Positions 52,808-61,456 of a stretch of DNA of 64,000 bases are shown in pieces. The position numbers and the translations under genes are program-made. Position 1 is the stretch's first letter; each line of letters opens with the position of its first letter. A model generated the notes under the pieces. The model was not told the DNA's origin and did no database searches. It worked only from the letters and a program-made list of their open reading frames with translations. The DNA is from Comamonas sp. GB3 AK4-5 (GTDB taxonomy: Bacteria; Pseudomonadota; Gammaproteobacteria; Burkholderiales; Burkholderiaceae_C), in the NCBI RefSeq assembly GCF_041320665.1, contig NZ_CP166730.1:4712001-4776000 (forward strand). The letters run 5' to 3'.

Positions 52808-54406
52808 ATGCGCCTTCTTGATCACCCCGGCCGTTCCACGGTCATGGCCCGCCACGGCATGGCCGCCACCTCCCATGTGATTGCCACCCAAACGGCAATC
52901 GATGTATTGAAAGATGGCGGCAACGCCATGGACGCGGCCATTGCCGCCTGCGCCGTGCAAGGCGTGGTGGAGCCAGGCTCCACCGGCATAGGTGGCGACT
53001 GCTTTGCGCTGTACAGCGCCGGCGGCAGCAACAACATCCTGGCCTTCAACGGATCGGGCTGGGCTCCGGCCGCTGCCACGCCGGCCGCGCTGCGCGCACG
53101 CGGCGTCACCCAGATCGAGCGCCAGAGCGCCCATGCCGTGACCGTACCCGGTGCCGTGGACGCCTGGGACCAACTGCTGCGCCGCTGCGGTACGCGGCCG
53201 CTTTCCGTGCTGCTGGAGCCCGCCATACGCTATGCCGAAGAAGGCTTTGCCCTGATGCAGCGCAGCCATGCCGACTGGGCCAACCAGGAGGCGCTGCTGC
53301 GCGGCGAGGCGAATGCTGCGCGCATTTACCTGGTGGATGGTGCCGCGCCCGCCATGGGCAGCGTGTACCGCTTTCCCGAGATGGCGCAATCGCTGCGCCA
53401 GGTTGCCGCCGAAGGCCGCGACGCCTTCTACCGTGGCAGCCTGGCACAAGACATGGTGGCCTATCTGCAGTCCCGCGGCGGCCTGCACAGCCTGGACGAC
53501 TTTGCCCAGTACCAGGGCAAGTTCGAGACCCCGATACGCAGCCGTTTTCGCGATGTGGAGGTGGTGGAATGCCCGCCCAATGGCCAGGGCGTGATCGCGC
53601 TGCTCATCCTCAACATCCTGGCCCGCTTTGACGTCGACCCCGACCCGCTATCGCCCGCGCGCCAGCAGCTGGAGGTGGATGCCACCCGCCTGGCCTACGG
53701 CGTGCGCAATGCCTTGCTGGCCGATGGCGCCCATGCCCGCGTGGATGTGGACTGGCTGCTGTCCGACGCCCTGGCCGACGAGCTCGCAGCCCGCATACGC
53801 GCTGGCGATGTGGCCCAGGACGGCGGCTATGTTCCGCCTGCCGCGCACAAGGACACCGTCTACCTCACCGTGGTGGACAAGGACCGCAACTGCGTGAGCC
53901 TGATCAACTCCATCTTCACCAACTTCGGCAGCGGCCAGGTAGCCCCCGGCGGCATCCTGCTGCACAACCGGGGCATGGGCTTTGAGCTGATCGAGGGCCA
54001 CCCCAATGCCATAGGCCCACACAAGCGTCCGTTGCACACCATCATCCCGGCCATGGTGGTCAAAGACGGGCGCTGCGTGCTGCCCTTTGGCGTCATGGGC
54101 GGCCAGTACCAGGCCATGGGCCATGCCCATCTGGTGAGCAAATGGGTGGATTACGGCATGGAGCTGCAGCACATCATCGACCTGCCCCGCCTCTTCCCCC
54201 TGCCCGGCGCCGCCACACCCGCACAGGTGGAAGTCGAAGCCCGCATGCCCGCCGCCGTGCGCGCGCAATTACAGGCCGCCGGCTACCACTGCGTGACACC
54301 CAAGCTGCCCCTGGGAGGCGCACAGGCAATCTGGATAGACTGGGAACGCGGCGTGCTGCACGGCGCCTCCGACCCACGCAAGGACGGCTGCGCCCTGGGG
54401 TATTGA
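52808..54406 (+). CDS. Gamma-glutamyltransferase-like protein (YwrD type, no signal peptide)
   Basis: A 532-residue Ntn-hydrolase precursor. N-terminal half: MARHGMAATSHVIATQTAID, GGNAMDAAIAACAVQGVVEP and GIGGDCFALY. The autocleavage site is before the Thr in KDTVYLTVVDKD (about residue 350), with INSIFTNFGSG following. C-terminal features: GGILLHNRGMGF, GPHKRPLHTIIPAMV and VMGGQYQAMGHAHLVSK. It lacks the signal peptide of periplasmic GGT, so it is likely cytosolic, like YwrD; substrate might be glutathione or another gamma-glutamyl or acyl amide (cephalosporin acylases share the fold). ATG 52808; an in-frame opening from 52745 is not conserved. Confidence 0.9.
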   Translation: MRLLDHPGRSTVMARHGMAATSHVIATQTAIDVLKDGGNAMDAAIAACAVQGVVEPGSTGIGGDCFALYSAGGSNNILAFNGSGWAPAAATPAALRARGVTQIERQSAHAVTVPGAVDAWDQLLRRCGTRPLSVLLEPAIRYAEEGFALMQRSHADWANQEALLRGEANAARIYLVDGAAPAMGSVYRFPEMAQSLRQVAAEGRDAFYRGSLAQDMVAYLQSRGGLHSLDDFAQYQGKFETPIRSRFRDVEVVECPPNGQGVIALLILNILARFDVDPDPLSPARQQLEVDATRLAYGVRNALLADGAHARVDVDWLLSDALADELAARIRAGDVAQDGGYVPPAAHKDTVYLTVVDKDRNCVSLINSIFTNFGSGQVAPGGILLHNRGMGFELIEGHPNAIGPHKRPLHTIIPAMVVKDGRCVLPFGVMGGQYQAMGHAHLVSKWVDYGMELQHIIDLPRLFPLPGAATPAQVEVEARMPAAVRAQLQAAGYHCVTPKLPLGGAQAIWIDWERGVLHGASDPRKDGCALGY

Positions 54407-54415
54407 GACCTAGAC

Positions 54416-54472
54416 TTTTATAGCTGAATTGGCCGCCAACGCTTATACAGAGCGCATTGGCAGCTATCAAAA
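54416..54472 (+). repeat. AGCTATC-type dispersed repeat, copy 3
   Basis: ATAGCTG (54420-54427 region) and CAGCTAT (54461-54467) are reverse complements, and inner GCTTATACAGAGCGC parts also pair weakly. This is the clearest copy of the family. It follows the ggt stop and precedes the terminator. Confidence 0.6.
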
Positions 54473-54474
54473 CA

Positions 54475-54509
54475 AAAGCTGCGGCACCGACAAGCAGTAC
54501 CGCAGCTTT
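54475..54509 (+). terminator. Terminator hairpin after the GGT gene
   Basis: AAAGCTGCGG (54475-54484) and CCGCAGCTTT (54500-54509) form a perfect 10-bp stem with a 15-base loop. It has A-rich and T-rich flanks, so it could work in both directions between ggt and the converging pyk. Confidence 0.7.
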
Positions 54510-54537
54510 GCAATCCCTCAGAAGTCAGCCAAGCCCC

Positions 54538-54639
54538 CTCTACCAAAGACACCGCGCAAGGGCCGCCCCGCCGCGCCGGTGTCGTCCCCCTCCAGCGCAT
54601 AGTGCCAGAGAGGGGGAAGGCGCGCAGCGCCTCAGGGGG
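54538..54639 (-). repeat. Dispersed 3'-end repeat, copy D
   Basis: Read leftward it starts CCCCCTGAGGCGCTGCGCGC (54639 downward), 13 bases after the pyk stop, then CTTCCCCCTCTCTGGCAC, GGAGGGGGACGACACC and GCGGCGGGGCGGCCCTTGCG. Same orientation relative to its gene as copies A-C. Confidence 0.8.
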
Positions 54640-54651
54640 TGCCTTCCCAGC

Positions 54652-56130
54652 TCATGGGGTGACCTTGCAAATCTTCAGCATATTCGTGCCCCCCGGCTGC
54701 CCCATGGGCTCGCCGCAGGTAATCGCATACACATCGCCGGCCTGCACGATGCCGCGCATGCGCAAATGCTTTTCGGCCTGCTCCAGCGCGGTGTCGCGGT
54801 CGGCGCTGGTGTCCATCAGCAGCGGGCGCACATTGCGGTACAGCGCCATCTTGCGCTGGGTGGCAATCTTGGGCGTCAGGGCGTAGATGGGAATGTGGAT
54901 GCGATGGCGGCTCATCCACAGCGCGGTGGAGCCGCTTTCCGTCATGGCCACAATGGCCTTGGCCCCCAGGTGGTGAGCGGTGAACAGGGCACCGATGGCG
55001 ATCGACTGGTCGATGCGGCGGAACTGGCGGTCCATGAAGTCGGCGTCCTTGCGCGGCTCTTCGGCGGCCTCGGCGGCGGCGCAGATCTCGGCCATGGCGC
55101 GCACCGTCTCCAGCGGGTATTTGCCGGCAGCGGTTTCGGCGCTGAGCATCACGGCGTCGGTGCCGTCCAGCACGGCATTCGCCACATCACTCACCTCGGC
55201 GCGCGTGGGCACGGGGTTGGTGATCATGCTCTCCATCATCTGCGTGGCGGTGATGACCACCTTGTCCATCTCCCGTGCCATGCGGATCATTTTCTTTTGC
55301 AGCGCCGGCACGGCGGCATTGCCCACTTCCACGGCCAGGTCGCCCCGCGCCACCATGATGCCGTCGGAGACGCGCAAAATGGCCTCCAGCTCGGGGATGG
55401 CCTCGGCGCGTTCAATCTTGGCGATCAGCCCCGGGCGCTGGCCCGAGCCGGCGGCCGCCACGCTGCACAGCTGGCGCGCCATTTCCATGTCGGTGGCGTT
55501 CTTGGGAAAGCTCACGGCCACATAGTCGGCACCCAGGCCGATGGCGGTCTTGATGTCCTCCATGTCCTTGGCCGTCAGCGCCGGCGCCGTCAGCCCGCCG
55601 CCCTGTTTGTTGATGCCCTTGTTGTTGGACAGCTCGCCGCCGATGGTGACGGTGGTGTAGACCGCATCCCCCAGCACACGCTCCACGGTGAGCACGATCA
55701 GGCCATCGTTGAGCAGCAGCACATCGCCCGCCTTCACATCGCGCGGCAGCTCCTTGTAGTCCAGGCCCACACCGTTGATGTCACCCGGCTCGGTGCGGCC
55801 CGCATCCAGCACAAAGGGCTGGCCCACCTCCAGCTGCACCCGGCCTTCGGTGAACTTGCCCACGCGAATCTTGGGGCCCTGCAGGTCGGCCATGATGGCC
55901 ACTTCGCGGCCCTCGCGCTGCGCAGCGGCACGCACCATGGCGGCGCGGTCGATATGGTCCTGCGCCGTGCCGTGGCTGAAGTTCAGGCGCACCACGTTGA
56001 CGCCGACGGCAATCATCTGGGCCAGCAGCTCGGGGTCGCTGGAAGCCGGGCCCAGCGTGGCCACGATCTTGGTGGCGCGACGCACACGGGATGGCGAAGA
56101 AGTGACGGAACAAGGGGATGCAGCGGTCAT
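54652..56130 (-). CDS. pyk: Pyruvate kinase
   Basis: A 492-residue enzyme with the full motif set: KIVATLGPASSDPELLAQMI, VVRLNFSHGTAQDHIDR, ADLQGPKIRVGKF, the substrate/metal motifs LIAKIERAEAIPELEAIL and GIMVARGDLAVEVG, KVVITATQMMESMITNPVPT, and VMLSAETAAGKYPLETVRAM. The C-terminal allosteric domain runs from about residue 360 with AIVAMTESGSTALWMSRHR. It makes ATP and pyruvate from phosphoenolpyruvate. ATG 56130; the first 15 residues are Ser-rich and not conserved. Repeat copy D follows the gene. Confidence 0.98.
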   Translation of the reverse strand: MTAASPCSVTSSPSRVRRATKIVATLGPASSDPELLAQMIAVGVNVVRLNFSHGTAQDHIDRAAMVRAAAQREGREVAIMADLQGPKIRVGKFTEGRVQLEVGQPFVLDAGRTEPGDINGVGLDYKELPRDVKAGDVLLLNDGLIVLTVERVLGDAVYTTVTIGGELSNNKGINKQGGGLTAPALTAKDMEDIKTAIGLGADYVAVSFPKNATDMEMARQLCSVAAAGSGQRPGLIAKIERAEAIPELEAILRVSDGIMVARGDLAVEVGNAAVPALQKKMIRMAREMDKVVITATQMMESMITNPVPTRAEVSDVANAVLDGTDAVMLSAETAAGKYPLETVRAMAEICAAAEAAEEPRKDADFMDRQFRRIDQSIAIGALFTAHHLGAKAIVAMTESGSTALWMSRHRIHIPIYALTPKIATQRKMALYRNVRPLLMDTSADRDTALEQAEKHLRMRGIVQAGDVYAITCGEPMGQPGGTNMLKICKVTP

Positions 56131-56181
56131 CGGTTTCAGTCAAAAAGAGGGGGGAAAAGGCTCGCCACCAGGGCGCGCCCA

Positions 56182-56970
56182 TCAGGTCAGTCCATGGGAA
56201 AAGGCCAAGGCCAGCATGTGGGTGACGATGGCGGCCTCCAGTCCATAACGCCAGTAGATATAACCCACAAGCAAGCCAAAAACCGTGTTACCCAGCAGTA
56301 CAAAGCACAGAATTTGCGGCGTCAGAGTGCCCAGCAGCGCCACCGCCGGGGGCAGGCTGCTCAAGGCAAACAGCAGGGCCGACAACAGCACGGCCACGGC
56401 CACCAGCCAGGGGCGGGGAGCCCCACCCTGCGGCTGCAGCAAGCGCCACAGTGCAAACAGCAACATGCTCATCATGCCCCAGCGCAGCAGCAGCTCCTGG
56501 CTGATGCCGCCATACAGCAGCTGGGTCCACAGCGGCAAGGTCTGCAGCGGGTCACTGGGCACCAGCACATCGGGCACCAGTTGGGCCAGCGACACCATCC
56601 AGGCCGCGCCCAGCACACCGCCGCCAGCACCAGGCAGCCACAGAGAGGCCAGCAGCGGGCGCAGGCGCTGGCCGGTGAGCCAGGCCGTCAGCAGCGGCGC
56701 ACCCAGGCCCACGCGCGGCGCCACCCAGGCGCCAAAGAACACGGCGGCCGCCAGCAGCAGACTGCTTTGCAGCCCGCCCATGGCGGGCAGCAGCCAGTCC
56801 GGCAACATGCCGCCCGGCAAACGCTGGCCCACGACCCAGGCCATGCGCCACACGCCGGGCAGGCCCAGCAGCCACAGCAGCAGGCTCAGTTGCAGCAACA
56901 GCCGGCTTTCACTGGGCGCAGGCATGGCGTGGGCGTCATCGTCGATAGGGTCCAACATGGCGGCGTCCAT
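56182..56970 (-). CDS. CPBP-like (Abi) membrane protease family protein, divergent
   Basis: About 262 residues with seven or eight hydrophobic helices. The C-terminal half resembles the CPBP family of intramembrane glutamic proteases: GGISQELLLRWGMMSML fits motif 1 (usual E-E-x-x-x-R), LLSALLFALSSLPPAV fits motif 2 but has Ser where the catalytic His of F-x-x-x-H is expected, and GNTVFGLLVGYIYWRYG...VTHML fits motifs 3-4. Only one Glu is present in motif 1. Activity is therefore doubtful. ATG 56970 is used; a TTG-started extension to 56991 is possible. It may share a transcript with pyk downstream (51-base gap). Confidence 0.7.
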   Translation of the reverse strand: MDAAMLDPIDDDAHAMPAPSESRLLLQLSLLLWLLGLPGVWRMAWVVGQRLPGGMLPDWLLPAMGGLQSSLLLAAAVFFGAWVAPRVGLGAPLLTAWLTGQRLRPLLASLWLPGAGGGVLGAAWMVSLAQLVPDVLVPSDPLQTLPLWTQLLYGGISQELLLRWGMMSMLLFALWRLLQPQGGAPRPWLVAVAVLLSALLFALSSLPPAVALLGTLTPQILCFVLLGNTVFGLLVGYIYWRYGLEAAIVTHMLALAFSHGLT

Positions 56971-57025
56971 CCGAATGAACAAAGCAGACAAGGGCGCAGG
57001 CGCACGGAAGTCGCCTGCATAGACA

Positions 57026-58408
57026 TCAACCCCGCATCAATGCCTCGATCTCGTCGGGCTCCACGGGCACGCCACGGGTCAGCAGCTCGCAGTCGCCTTC
57101 GGTGACCACGGCGTCGTCCTCGATGCGGATACCGATGTGGTGAAAAGCCTCAGGCACACCGGGTGCAGGGCGCACATAGATGCCGGGCTCGATGGTGGTC
57201 ACCATGCCGGGCCGCAATATGCGGCTGGGACGGTTGGTGATGTGCTCGCCCGACAGCGGGTCCTTGCGGGTGCTGGTCTGGCCCAGCTCGCTGGGCTCGA
57301 CATAGCTGCCGCAGTCGTGCACATCCATGCCCAGCCAGTGGCCGGTGCGGTGCATATAGAACTGGAAGTAGGCGCGGTTGGCGATCACGTCCTGGGCCAT
57401 GCCGTACTTGTTTTTGTCCAGCAGGCCCAGGTCCAGCATGCCCTGGGCCAGCACGGCCACGGTGGCGTCATGCGGGTCGTTGAAGCGCTGGCCGGCACGG
57501 GTGACGGCAATGGCGGCCTTTTGGCTGTCCAGCACCAGCTCATACAGCGCGCGCTGCGGACCGGAGAAAACACCATTGGCCGGGAAGGTGCGAGTGATGT
57601 CGCTGGCATAGCTGTCCAGCTCGCAGCCAGCATCAATCAGCACCAGATCGCCGTTCGCCACCCGGGTGTCGCCGGCGCGGTAGTGCAGCACGCAGGCATT
57701 CGCCCCGGCGGCCACGATGGAGTCATAGGCCACACCCTGGGCACCACTCTGGCGGAATTCGTGCAGCAGCTCGGCATCCAGATGGTATTCACGGCAGTCC
57801 TCGCCGGCACGCAGCATGCGGGCCGAACGCTGCATGGCGCGGATATGGGCGCGCGCGCTGATGATGCCGGCACGGCGCATCAAGTCCAGCTCGGTGTCGT
57901 CCTTGACCAGGCGCATCTCGTCCAGCAGGGTGCAGACATCGCCCTGCTGCGTGGGGCACAGCGCACCGTAGCGCACACGGGCACGCACGGTGGTCAGCCA
58001 GCCTTCCACCTGGGCGGCCAGGCCTTCATGCGTGGCAAACGGATACCAGACACGGTCCTGGTTCTCCAGCAGACGCGGCAGGCGGCTGCCCAGCTCGGTG
58101 ATGGAGTGGGCCGCATCCATGCCCAACTGGGCCACGGCGGCATCTGGGCCGAGGCGGTAGCCGTCCCAGATCTCGCGTTCCAGATCCTTGGGCTGGCAAA
58201 ACAGCGTGCTGCGGCCATCTGCGGCCAGCACCAGCGTGGCATTGGGCTCGGTAAAGCCGGTCAGATAGTAGAAGTAGCTGTCGTGCCGGTAGAGATAGCT
58301 GTTGTCGCGGTTGCGGCCCCGCTCCGGCGCGGTGGGAATGATGGCGATGCCGCCCGCACCCAAAAGGGCTGCCAGGCGCGCACGGCGTTGGGCATAAACA
58401 GAGGTCAT
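57026..58408 (-). CDS. pepP: Xaa-Pro aminopeptidase (aminopeptidase P)
   Basis: A 460-residue enzyme. N-terminal AMP_N domain (YAQRRARLAALLGAGGIAII, DSYFYYLTGFTEPNATLVLA), then the pita-bread metallopeptidase fold with the dinuclear-metal ligands: LVLIDAGCELDSYASDITR (two Asp), RTGHWLGMDVHD (His), VTTIEPGIYV (Glu) and IGIRIEDDAVVTE (Glu). It removes N-terminal residues that precede proline. ATG 58408 is chosen because the AMP_N domain begins there; the frame continues open to 58459. It lies 55 bases upstream of the CPBP-like gene. Confidence 0.96.
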   Translation of the reverse strand: MTSVYAQRRARLAALLGAGGIAIIPTAPERGRNRDNSYLYRHDSYFYYLTGFTEPNATLVLAADGRSTLFCQPKDLEREIWDGYRLGPDAAVAQLGMDAAHSITELGSRLPRLLENQDRVWYPFATHEGLAAQVEGWLTTVRARVRYGALCPTQQGDVCTLLDEMRLVKDDTELDLMRRAGIISARAHIRAMQRSARMLRAGEDCREYHLDAELLHEFRQSGAQGVAYDSIVAAGANACVLHYRAGDTRVANGDLVLIDAGCELDSYASDITRTFPANGVFSGPQRALYELVLDSQKAAIAVTRAGQRFNDPHDATVAVLAQGMLDLGLLDKNKYGMAQDVIANRAYFQFYMHRTGHWLGMDVHDCGSYVEPSELGQTSTRKDPLSGEHITNRPSRILRPGMVTTIEPGIYVRPAPGVPEAFHHIGIRIEDDAVVTEGDCELLTRGVPVEPDEIEALMRG

Positions 58409-58535
58409 ACAGCTATCGTACTGCGGCCACAGACCTCTTCGCACCAGATGCACCCGCACGACGCGCCAGCCGGAGACATTCGTGGCGCCACGCCTGCATT
58501 TGCCGCCTTAAATGGACAGATGTACCGCCAAAATC

Positions 58536-58659
58536 GCCGGCAACTGGCGCAGCCCATGCCAGGGCTGCCGCGCAAGGGCCGCCCCGCCGCGCCGGTGCTG
58601 TCCCACTCCGACGCATCGCGCCAGAGAGGGGGAAGACGCCGAAGGCGGCACGGGGGGTG
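58536..58659 (-). repeat. Dispersed 3'-end repeat, copy E
   Basis: Read leftward from 58659: ACCCCCCGTGCCGCCTTCGG, CTTCCCCCTCTCTGGCGC, GGAGTGGGACAGCACC, GCGGCGGGGCGGCCCTTGCG, CCCTGGCATGGGCTGCGCCAG. It begins just after the TSUP permease stop, in the family's usual orientation, and fills the region toward pepP. Confidence 0.8.
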
Positions 58660-58666
58660 TTTTATT

Positions 58667-59425
58667 TCAAGCCACCAACATGCTGACCCCCGCCACCATC
58701 AACAGGCTGCACACCATCCACTGCAGCACGCGGGTGGACAGCGGCGGCGGGTATTTGGCCAGCAGCCAGGTGACGCCTGCCACCACGGGCACGGCCACGG
58801 CAGCCGTGATCAGGGACGGCAGCGACAGCCCGCCCGAGGGAATGACAATGCCCAGGCGCAGCACGGTATTGGCCAGAAACATCACCAGCAGGCATTGGCG
58901 CACCAGCTGGGCCGGCAGCGGCTGGCGGTACAGGTGATAGACCATGGGTGGCCCCGAGGTAGAAAACAGCCCGCCCAACAGACCGGACAGGCCGCCCGCC
59001 ACCCACATGGGGCCCGGGCCCGACAACGTGGCGCGCTGGCCTTTTTGCAGCAGCAGCACGATGGCGCAGGCGATGATGGTCACGCCCAGCAGCATGCGCA
59101 GCAGATTGACCAAATCACCGCTGAGCCAGTGCAGCAGCGCCAGCCCGCCCAGCACACCGATCAGGCTGCTGATCAGAATCGGCTTCAGCAAATCCCAGCG
59201 CGGCTGGAAAGGGTGGCTGCGCAGATAGACCACGCCATTCACCAGGGACAGCAGACCGGCCACATTGGCCGCATCGGCAATCGGCATCAGGTGCAAGGCC
59301 CCGGCCATGCCGACAAAAATCAGGCCGAAGGCAAAGCCCGTGAGGTTCTGGCAGGCCGAGGCCAACACCACCACGCCCAGCAACCACCCGTAGGTGCTCC
59401 AATCCACTTGCATGTCCGTATCCAT
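58667..59425 (-). CDS. TSUP (TauE/SafE) family permease
   Basis: A 252-residue protein with about eight hydrophobic helices in two related halves: LLGVVVLASACQNLTGFAFG with GLIFVGMAGAL, and MWVAGGLSGLLGGLFSTSGPP (the second copy of the TSUP G-x-x-x-G/S-T-x-G-P motif). Members move organosulfur compounds or other organic anions such as sulfite, sulfoacetate or lactate; the substrate is unknown. Start ATG 59425; an internal ATG four codons later is possible. Repeat copy E follows the stop. Confidence 0.88.
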   Translation of the reverse strand: MDTDMQVDWSTYGWLLGVVVLASACQNLTGFAFGLIFVGMAGALHLMPIADAANVAGLLSLVNGVVYLRSHPFQPRWDLLKPILISSLIGVLGGLALLHWLSGDLVNLLRMLLGVTIIACAIVLLLQKGQRATLSGPGPMWVAGGLSGLLGGLFSTSGPPMVYHLYRQPLPAQLVRQCLLVMFLANTVLRLGIVIPSGGLSLPSLITAAVAVPVVAGVTWLLAKYPPPLSTRVLQWMVCSLLMVAGVSMLVA

Positions 59426-59546
59426 GGCCGACGCCTGCCCTGGCCAGCCCTTGAGGGGTTAAAAAATCAGGAGCACCTATCGCTCACCATGCTTGCGATT
59501 GCAGCACTTTCACACCTGCAATGCCCAGCATATGCGCGACAGCTGC

Positions 59547-60632
59547 TCACCTTTTGAGGGCGCGTAGACCCGCGTGCAGCGCCTCGGGGCAGCACACCCT
59601 GACATGCTGCGCAGACCATTGCAGCAGCTCGCCGCGCTGACGGTGCAGGCCTTGCGGGGCAAAGTCCTGCGCATGGGCCAGCAGCGCGCGCGTGGTCACA
59701 TCCCACAGCCAGCTCTGGCCTTGGGCCACCACGCACAAGATGCCGGCCATGCAGTGCAGATGCTGGGCTCTGGGCAGCTCCGGCATGGGCCAGGCTATGC
59801 CGCCATGGCCGTCCTCAGGGCGGGGAGCATGGATGTCGAACACCGCCACCCCAGGCACATGGCCGCCGTCGCCAAAACCGTCTTCCTCCCAGTTGCCCAG
59901 GTTCCAGATGGCGATGTGTGCATCGTCCAGCCACACACAGGGTTCGGCCCAGCCTTCGCCCTGCGCCAGCCGCTTGCGTGTGGGGCCGTCTTCGGACTCC
60001 CAGCGATTGCCCTCCAGCCAGGCCGGCAGCGACCAGACCGTGGGAATGCCTACCGGCGCCCAGACCCAACCGTCGTCCAGCACATGCTCCCGCGAGGGGC
60101 TGAGCAGCAAAGCGCCGTGGAAAAAATCCAGATAGTGGGGCTGCTCATATTGCGTGCCGTCGCGCTCGGTCAAATTGGTGCCCGTGGCGCAATCCATCAC
60201 ATCCAGCCGGTTCCAGTCCGTGCGGTGGATCAGCACATCGCGCCCCTGGTGCTGGGTGAAGGCAATGGAAAACGGCACGGTATGGGTGTGGTAATCACCA
60301 CCATGGAGCGGCGCCACAACGTCGCCCGTGCCCAGGTTCACCAGCACGCCAAAGCTGCCGCCGTCATCGACTACCACCGCGTAGCCACCGCTGAGGGCGC
60401 AATGCAGCTTGAAGCCGTGCGGCCCATACGGCCTGGGCGGCGTGGGTGTGGGCAACTCCAACTGCGCCAGTCGCTGGCTGTGGCCGCTGTCCAGGTCCAT
60501 GCCATGCAGACCACCGCTCTCAGTGAGCAGCAGCAACTGCCCCCATGCGGCCTGCGCGGTGCAGGCCGTGACGATGGCGGGGCCCTGCCAGTCCAGGGTG
60601 CGTACCGGGCCCAGCGCAAGCAGCGCCGTCAT
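59547..60632 (-). CDS. Uncharacterised protein, possibly beta-propeller-like
   Basis: A 361-residue soluble-looking protein not recognised. It is rich in Trp, Gly, Asp and His with alternating short strands: GQLLLLTESGGLHGMDLDSG, GSFGVLVNLGTGDVVAPLHG, VLIHRTDWNRLDVMDCATG and AHIAIWNLGNWEEDGFGDGG. This is the kind of spacing seen in beta-propellers, but no blade signature is certain. There is no signal peptide or transmembrane segment. Its ATG overlaps the stop of the MurU-like gene (ATGA, 60629-60632), so it is co-expressed with it. Function unknown. Confidence 0.72.
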   Translation of the reverse strand: MTALLALGPVRTLDWQGPAIVTACTAQAAWGQLLLLTESGGLHGMDLDSGHSQRLAQLELPTPTPPRPYGPHGFKLHCALSGGYAVVVDDGGSFGVLVNLGTGDVVAPLHGGDYHTHTVPFSIAFTQHQGRDVLIHRTDWNRLDVMDCATGTNLTERDGTQYEQPHYLDFFHGALLLSPSREHVLDDGWVWAPVGIPTVWSLPAWLEGNRWESEDGPTRKRLAQGEGWAEPCVWLDDAHIAIWNLGNWEEDGFGDGGHVPGVAVFDIHAPRPEDGHGGIAWPMPELPRAQHLHCMAGILCVVAQGQSWLWDVTTRALLAHAQDFAPQGLHRQRGELLQWSAQHVRVCCPEALHAGLRALKR

Positions 60633-61456
60633 GCCTGGCTCTGATTCAGCTGGGCCAGCCGCTCGGGCGTGCCCACATCCACCCATTGCCCACGGTAAAC
60701 CGTGGCGCCCACGCGGCCGGCATCCATGGCGCGGCGCAGCAGCAGCACCAAGGGCATGGCAATGCCCTGGGGGTTGCCGGCGAGAATATCGCACCAGGGC
60801 AGGCCAAACAGCTCGGCCTTGAGCAGTGCAATCGTGCTGTAGGTGTAGCGCGGCAGGGCGGCCTGCTCGGGCGTAGCCCCCTCCTTGGGCACATTCACGG
60901 CGCGGCCATGGTCTCTGCCGGGAGCGCTTTCGCGCAGGCCAAAGTCCCCTTGCGGGTGCTGCACCGGATTGGGCACCAGCCACAGATGGGCCAGATCGTC
61001 GCTGGCCGCAAAAGCCTGGGCAGCTGCGGCATCAAACACAAAGTCGGGCGCAAACACATCGCCCGCTGCCAGCCAGAACACCGTGGGCAACAGCGGCAGG
61101 GCGCGGGCAATGCCGCCGGCGGTTTCCAGGGCCTGGCCAAAGTCCTGGCCCTCTTGCGAATAGCGCAGGCCACCGGCTGCGGCCAGCGCCGGCCAGGCCG
61201 CATTCAAATGGGCGGGGATCTGTTCCCCCAACCAGGCCGTGTTCACCACCAGTTGCTGCACCCCATCGCGCTGCAGCGCCGCCACATGCCAGTCCAGCAG
61301 CGCACGGCCCTGCACGGCCAGCAAGGGCTTGGGCGTGGTATCGGTCAGCGGGCGCATGCGCGAGCCCCGGCCTGCGGCCAGCAGCATGGCAGCAGGAGAG
61401 GAAAGACGAGGCTGGGAGTGGGCCTGGGAGCGGTGTTCCACCGGCAAAGCATTCAT
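60629..61456 (-). CDS. murU: MurU-like nucleotidyltransferase
   Basis: A 275-residue sugar-phosphate nucleotidyltransferase: AAMLLAAGRGSRMRPLTDTTPKP-like signature (LLAAGRGSRMRPLTDTTPKP), LLAVQGRALLDWHVAALQRDG, LVVNTAWLGEQIPAHL, and metal-binding WLAAGDVFAPDFVFD. This is the N-acetylmuramate alpha-1-phosphate uridylyltransferase type, used with AmgK in a peptidoglycan-recycling shortcut that bypasses MurA. The usual amgK partner is not adjacent here; instead the uncharacterised gene overlaps downstream. ATG 61456 with CAGGA spaced well; an in-frame opening to 61483 lacks support. Assignment to MurU rather than another uridylyltransferase is likely but not proven. Confidence 0.82.
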   Translation of the reverse strand: MNALPVEHRSQAHSQPRLSSPAAMLLAAGRGSRMRPLTDTTPKPLLAVQGRALLDWHVAALQRDGVQQLVVNTAWLGEQIPAHLNAAWPALAAAGGLRYSQEGQDFGQALETAGGIARALPLLPTVFWLAAGDVFAPDFVFDAAAAQAFAASDDLAHLWLVPNPVQHPQGDFGLRESAPGRDHGRAVNVPKEGATPEQAALPRYTYSTIALLKAELFGLPWCDILAGNPQGIAMPLVLLLRRAMDAGRVGATVYRGQWVDVGTPERLAQLNQSQA

